From the NCBI GenBank assembly GCA_026002595.1, contig BOBW01000069.1, positions 1-8,899 of the forward strand: a DNA stretch of 8,899 bases, read 5' to 3'. Source of the stretch: Spirochaetia bacterium. Its GTDB lineage: Bacteria > Spirochaetota > Spirochaetia > Treponematales > Breznakiellaceae. The notes below the pieces were generated by a model. That model worked only from the letters and a program-made list of their open reading frames with translations. It was not told the origin of the DNA and made no database searches. Made by a program: the position numbers and the translations under genes. Shown piece after piece: positions 7,078-8,899 of this stretch. Position 1 is the stretch's first letter, and the number at the start of each line of letters is the position of its first letter.

Positions 7078-7940
7078 TCGATTTCAGCTTCCTTTGCGGC
7101 AAGCACAAACACATATTCCAGCCGGGAAAAATCAATAAGGCTCTCCAAATTCACCTCCATGGTTATTTCGTTTTCCTGGTAGAGTATGCCGCTTACCCGC
7201 CCGATATTTATCCCCGTGGGGTAAACCCCTCCGATCCCGTTGGAGACGATCACATCCCCGTAGTTGATACTGTCCCTGGCCCGTTTCTGGATAAACCGCA
7301 TCCTGAGGGAAGAATCGGGACTCCCCTGCCCTTCCACGATCCCGTCATACCGGGAAATGGCCAGCCGGGCGGAGATAAAGGAACTTACATCGTAGAGGGG
7401 CATCACCAGACTTTCAAAAGCCCCGGCCTGGATCACCTTACCCACCAGTCCCTGTGCCCCGTTTTGATAGGCGATAATCGCCATATTGTTCTCTACCCCG
7501 GAATGTTTTCCCTTGTTGATCACCAGGGCGGAAAAAAGATTATCCGGGTCCCGGCCGATGATCTCCGCAGGTATATGGCGGTAACTTAAGGATTGGGAAA
7601 AACCGAGCTGCTCCCGGAGCCGGACATTTTCCTGGAGGATCTCCGCGGAACTCCGTTCAAGCTGTTCATAACGGGTGACCCGGTCGGTTAATTCGGCATA
7701 TTCCTGCTGCAGGGTTGCCAGTTCACCGATGGACAATACGGTCCGGGAAGCCAGGGAAGAAACTTCATAAATGCCGCCGCGGACACCGGAAAAAAGGGAA
7801 AGTCCCACATTTTTTACATCCACCACAAAACTACGGGTAGAAAAGAGCAGCAGGGAAAAAGAAATCAGCGTCAGTGCGATAAAACAAAAAGACGCCCCAT
7901 TGATGCGGGCCTTCGGCCGCGCCCCTCCCCCAATCGCCAT
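7074..7940 (-). CDS. mreC: MreC, periplasmic rod-shape scaffold protein
   Basis: MreC is anchored in the inner membrane, faces the periplasm and activates PBP2. The 288-residue product starts at ATG 7938-7940, two bases after the mreB TAG; no strong Shine-Dalgarno is visible, so coupling to mreB translation is likely. A membrane helix covers about residues 17-35. A probable coiled coil at about 68-113 (ELATLQQEYAELTDRV, then ILQENVRLREQL) is typical of the family. The C-terminal beta-domains carry conserved signatures: AEIIGRDPDNLFSALVINKG (125-144), GLVGKVIQAG (164-173) and VSNGIGGVYPTGINIGRVS (232-250). Length is normal. Nothing is broken. Confidence 0.95.
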   Translation of the reverse strand: MAIGGGARPKARINGASFCFIALTLISFSLLLFSTRSFVVDVKNVGLSLFSGVRGGIYEVSSLASRTVLSIGELATLQQEYAELTDRVTRYEQLERSSAEILQENVRLREQLGFSQSLSYRHIPAEIIGRDPDNLFSALVINKGKHSGVENNMAIIAYQNGAQGLVGKVIQAGAFESLVMPLYDVSSFISARLAISRYDGIVEGQGSPDSSLRMRFIQKRARDSINYGDVIVSNGIGGVYPTGINIGRVSGILYQENEITMEVNLESLIDFSRLEYVFVLAAKEAEIE

Positions 7941-7942
7941 GA

Positions 7943-8899
7943 CTAACCGTTCAGATTGTCATAGACACTGCGGGTATTATCAAACCCTCCGGCGGTTTCA
8001 AAATACTTGCCCGCCCCCAGGGCGACGCAGTCCAGGGGCCGCTCCGCAAGGATAACCGGAACCCCGGTTTCTTTTGAAATAAGCTTGGGGAGCCCCTTGA
8101 GAAGGGAGCCGCCGCCGGTCATTACAATGCCCCGTTCCACAATATCTGCCGCCAGTTCCGGCGGGGTCTGGCCCAGGGTAGATTTAATCTCGTCAACAAT
8201 CTGGGTGATAGGGTCCTTCAGGGCTTCCCGGACCTCTACGCTGTCTATATCCAGCCGCCGGGGAAGCCCGGTGATGGCGTCGGTGCCCTTGATCTCCACC
8301 TTTTCGATGGTCTTGTCCGGGGATGCGTTACCGATCTCGATTTTGAGCCGCTCCGCGGTCTGCTCCCCGATGATAAGGTTATGGACGCTGCGGACATGCT
8401 TGATGATCGCCTCGTCAAATTCATCCCCCCCAAGGCGGATGGCATTGGTAACCACCATGCCTCCAAGGGAAATAACCGATGTTTCCGTGGTCCCGCCGCC
8501 GATGTCGCAGATCATGTGCCCGGCGGGTTCAAATATGGGAATCTCCGCGCCGATGGCGGCGGCAAGGCTTTCTTCGATTACGGTTACATCACGGGCGCCG
8601 GCCTTATAGGCGCTTTCTTCCACCGCCCGCCTTTCAACTTCGGTGATGCAGGAAGGTATGCCGATCACCATCCGGGGCTTGATGAAGCGGTACCGGGGCA
8701 GGACTTTTCCAATAAAATAACGGATCATCTTTTCGGTGGATTCAAGGTCGGCGATCACCCCGTCCCGCATGGGCCTGATGGCGATGATGTTCCCCGGAGT
8801 TTTCCAGAGCATCCGCTTGGCGTCCCCGCCCACGGCGACAACTTTTTTTGTGCCCCGTTCAACCGCAACTACCGAAGGTTCGTTCAGCACGATACCCTT
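7943..8899 (-). CDS. mreB: MreB, actin-like rod-shape protein (5' partial)
   Basis: MreB forms membrane-bound filaments that direct the elongation machinery. The frame runs off the right edge; the first visible codons read [12 protein letters not shown], so I estimate 25-30 N-terminal residues (including the first phosphate loop, DLGTANT-like) lie outside. GTG at 8888-8890 is the Val of that conserved motif, not the start. The visible 318 residues contain [12 protein letters not shown], the second phosphate loop [36 protein letters not shown] and the adenosine-binding [12 protein letters not shown]. The stop is TAG 7943-7945. One small difference from E. coli MreB is [10 protein letters not shown] where EEPMAAAIGA is usual. 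It is the first visible gene of the operon, and the promoter lies outside the window. The close match to MreB, plus mreC/mreD after it, makes the call secure. Confidence 0.97.
   Translation of the reverse strand, partial: KGIVLNEPSVVAVERGTKKVVAVGGDAKRMLWKTPGNIIAIRPMRDGVIADLESTEKMIRYFIGKVLPRYRFIKPRMVIGIPSCITEVERRAVEESAYKAGARDVTVIEESLAAAIGAEIPIFEPAGHMICDIGGGTTETSVISLGGMVVTNAIRLGGDEFDEAIIKHVRSVHNLIIGEQTAERLKIEIGNASPDKTIEKVEIKGTDAITGLPRRLDIDSVEVREALKDPITQIVDEIKSTLGQTPPELAADIVERGIVMTGGGSLLKGLPKLISKETGVPVILAERPLDCVALGAGKYFETAGGFDNTRSVYDNLNG

Noticed and set aside
8007..8609. 200-codon plus-strand frame opposite mreB
   Set aside because: A Ser/Arg/Pro-rich shadow of the conserved mreB frame; no independent coding sign.

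Overview
The window is a chromosomal segment with about 55% GC in its coding regions. Most of it is one long minus-strand cell-elongation operon, read from the right edge leftward: mreB (5' end cut off), mreC, mreD, a class B penicillin-binding protein 2 (pbp2/mrdA), rodA/mrdB, and an 857-residue radical SAM protein. The last fuses a TIGR03960-type enzyme to a TIGR03936/DUF2344 domain. At the left edge the C-terminal part of an unrecognised plus-strand protein converges on the operon. I lean towards a Treponema-like spirochaete, from gene order, a long RodA and general sequence feel, but nothing here proves the taxon and this is inference.

Layout: 2-511 (+) is the end of a Ser/Thr/Asn-rich, probably exported protein. 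512-761 is a convergent intergenic gap with two short-period repeat elements: four copies of a CACAGAG heptamer, and a long imperfect inverted repeat (683-757) that ends five bases from the stop of the radical SAM gene. 762-3335 (-) is the radical SAM fusion, with an internal AT-rich patch at 1501-1680. 3342-4652 (-) is rodA, 4649-6529 (-) pbp2, 6529-7077 (-) mreD, 7074-7940 (-) mreC and 7943-8899 (-) the partial mreB.

How the genes work together: MreB filaments under the inner membrane, with MreC and MreD, position and activate the RodA glycosyltransferase and the PBP2 transpeptidase, which insert lateral-wall peptidoglycan. The genes are packed tightly. mreC/mreD and pbp2/rodA overlap by 4 nt, mreD/pbp2 by 1 nt, and the other two gaps are 2 and 6 nt. 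One transcript with translational coupling is therefore likely. Its promoter lies beyond the right edge. The radical SAM gene is the last of the series and its function is not known. TIGR03960/TIGR03936 genes lying near elongasome or ribosome-associated genes is a recurring arrangement in other bacteria, as far as I recall.

I found no mobile-element gene, CRISPR array, tRNA or rRNA. The elongasome genes are ordinary. The points worth a second look are the AT-rich Cys-cluster patch and domain fusion in the radical SAM protein, a probable Cys3His metal site in PBP2, an extra two-helix segment in RodA, and the repeat-rich intergenic gap.
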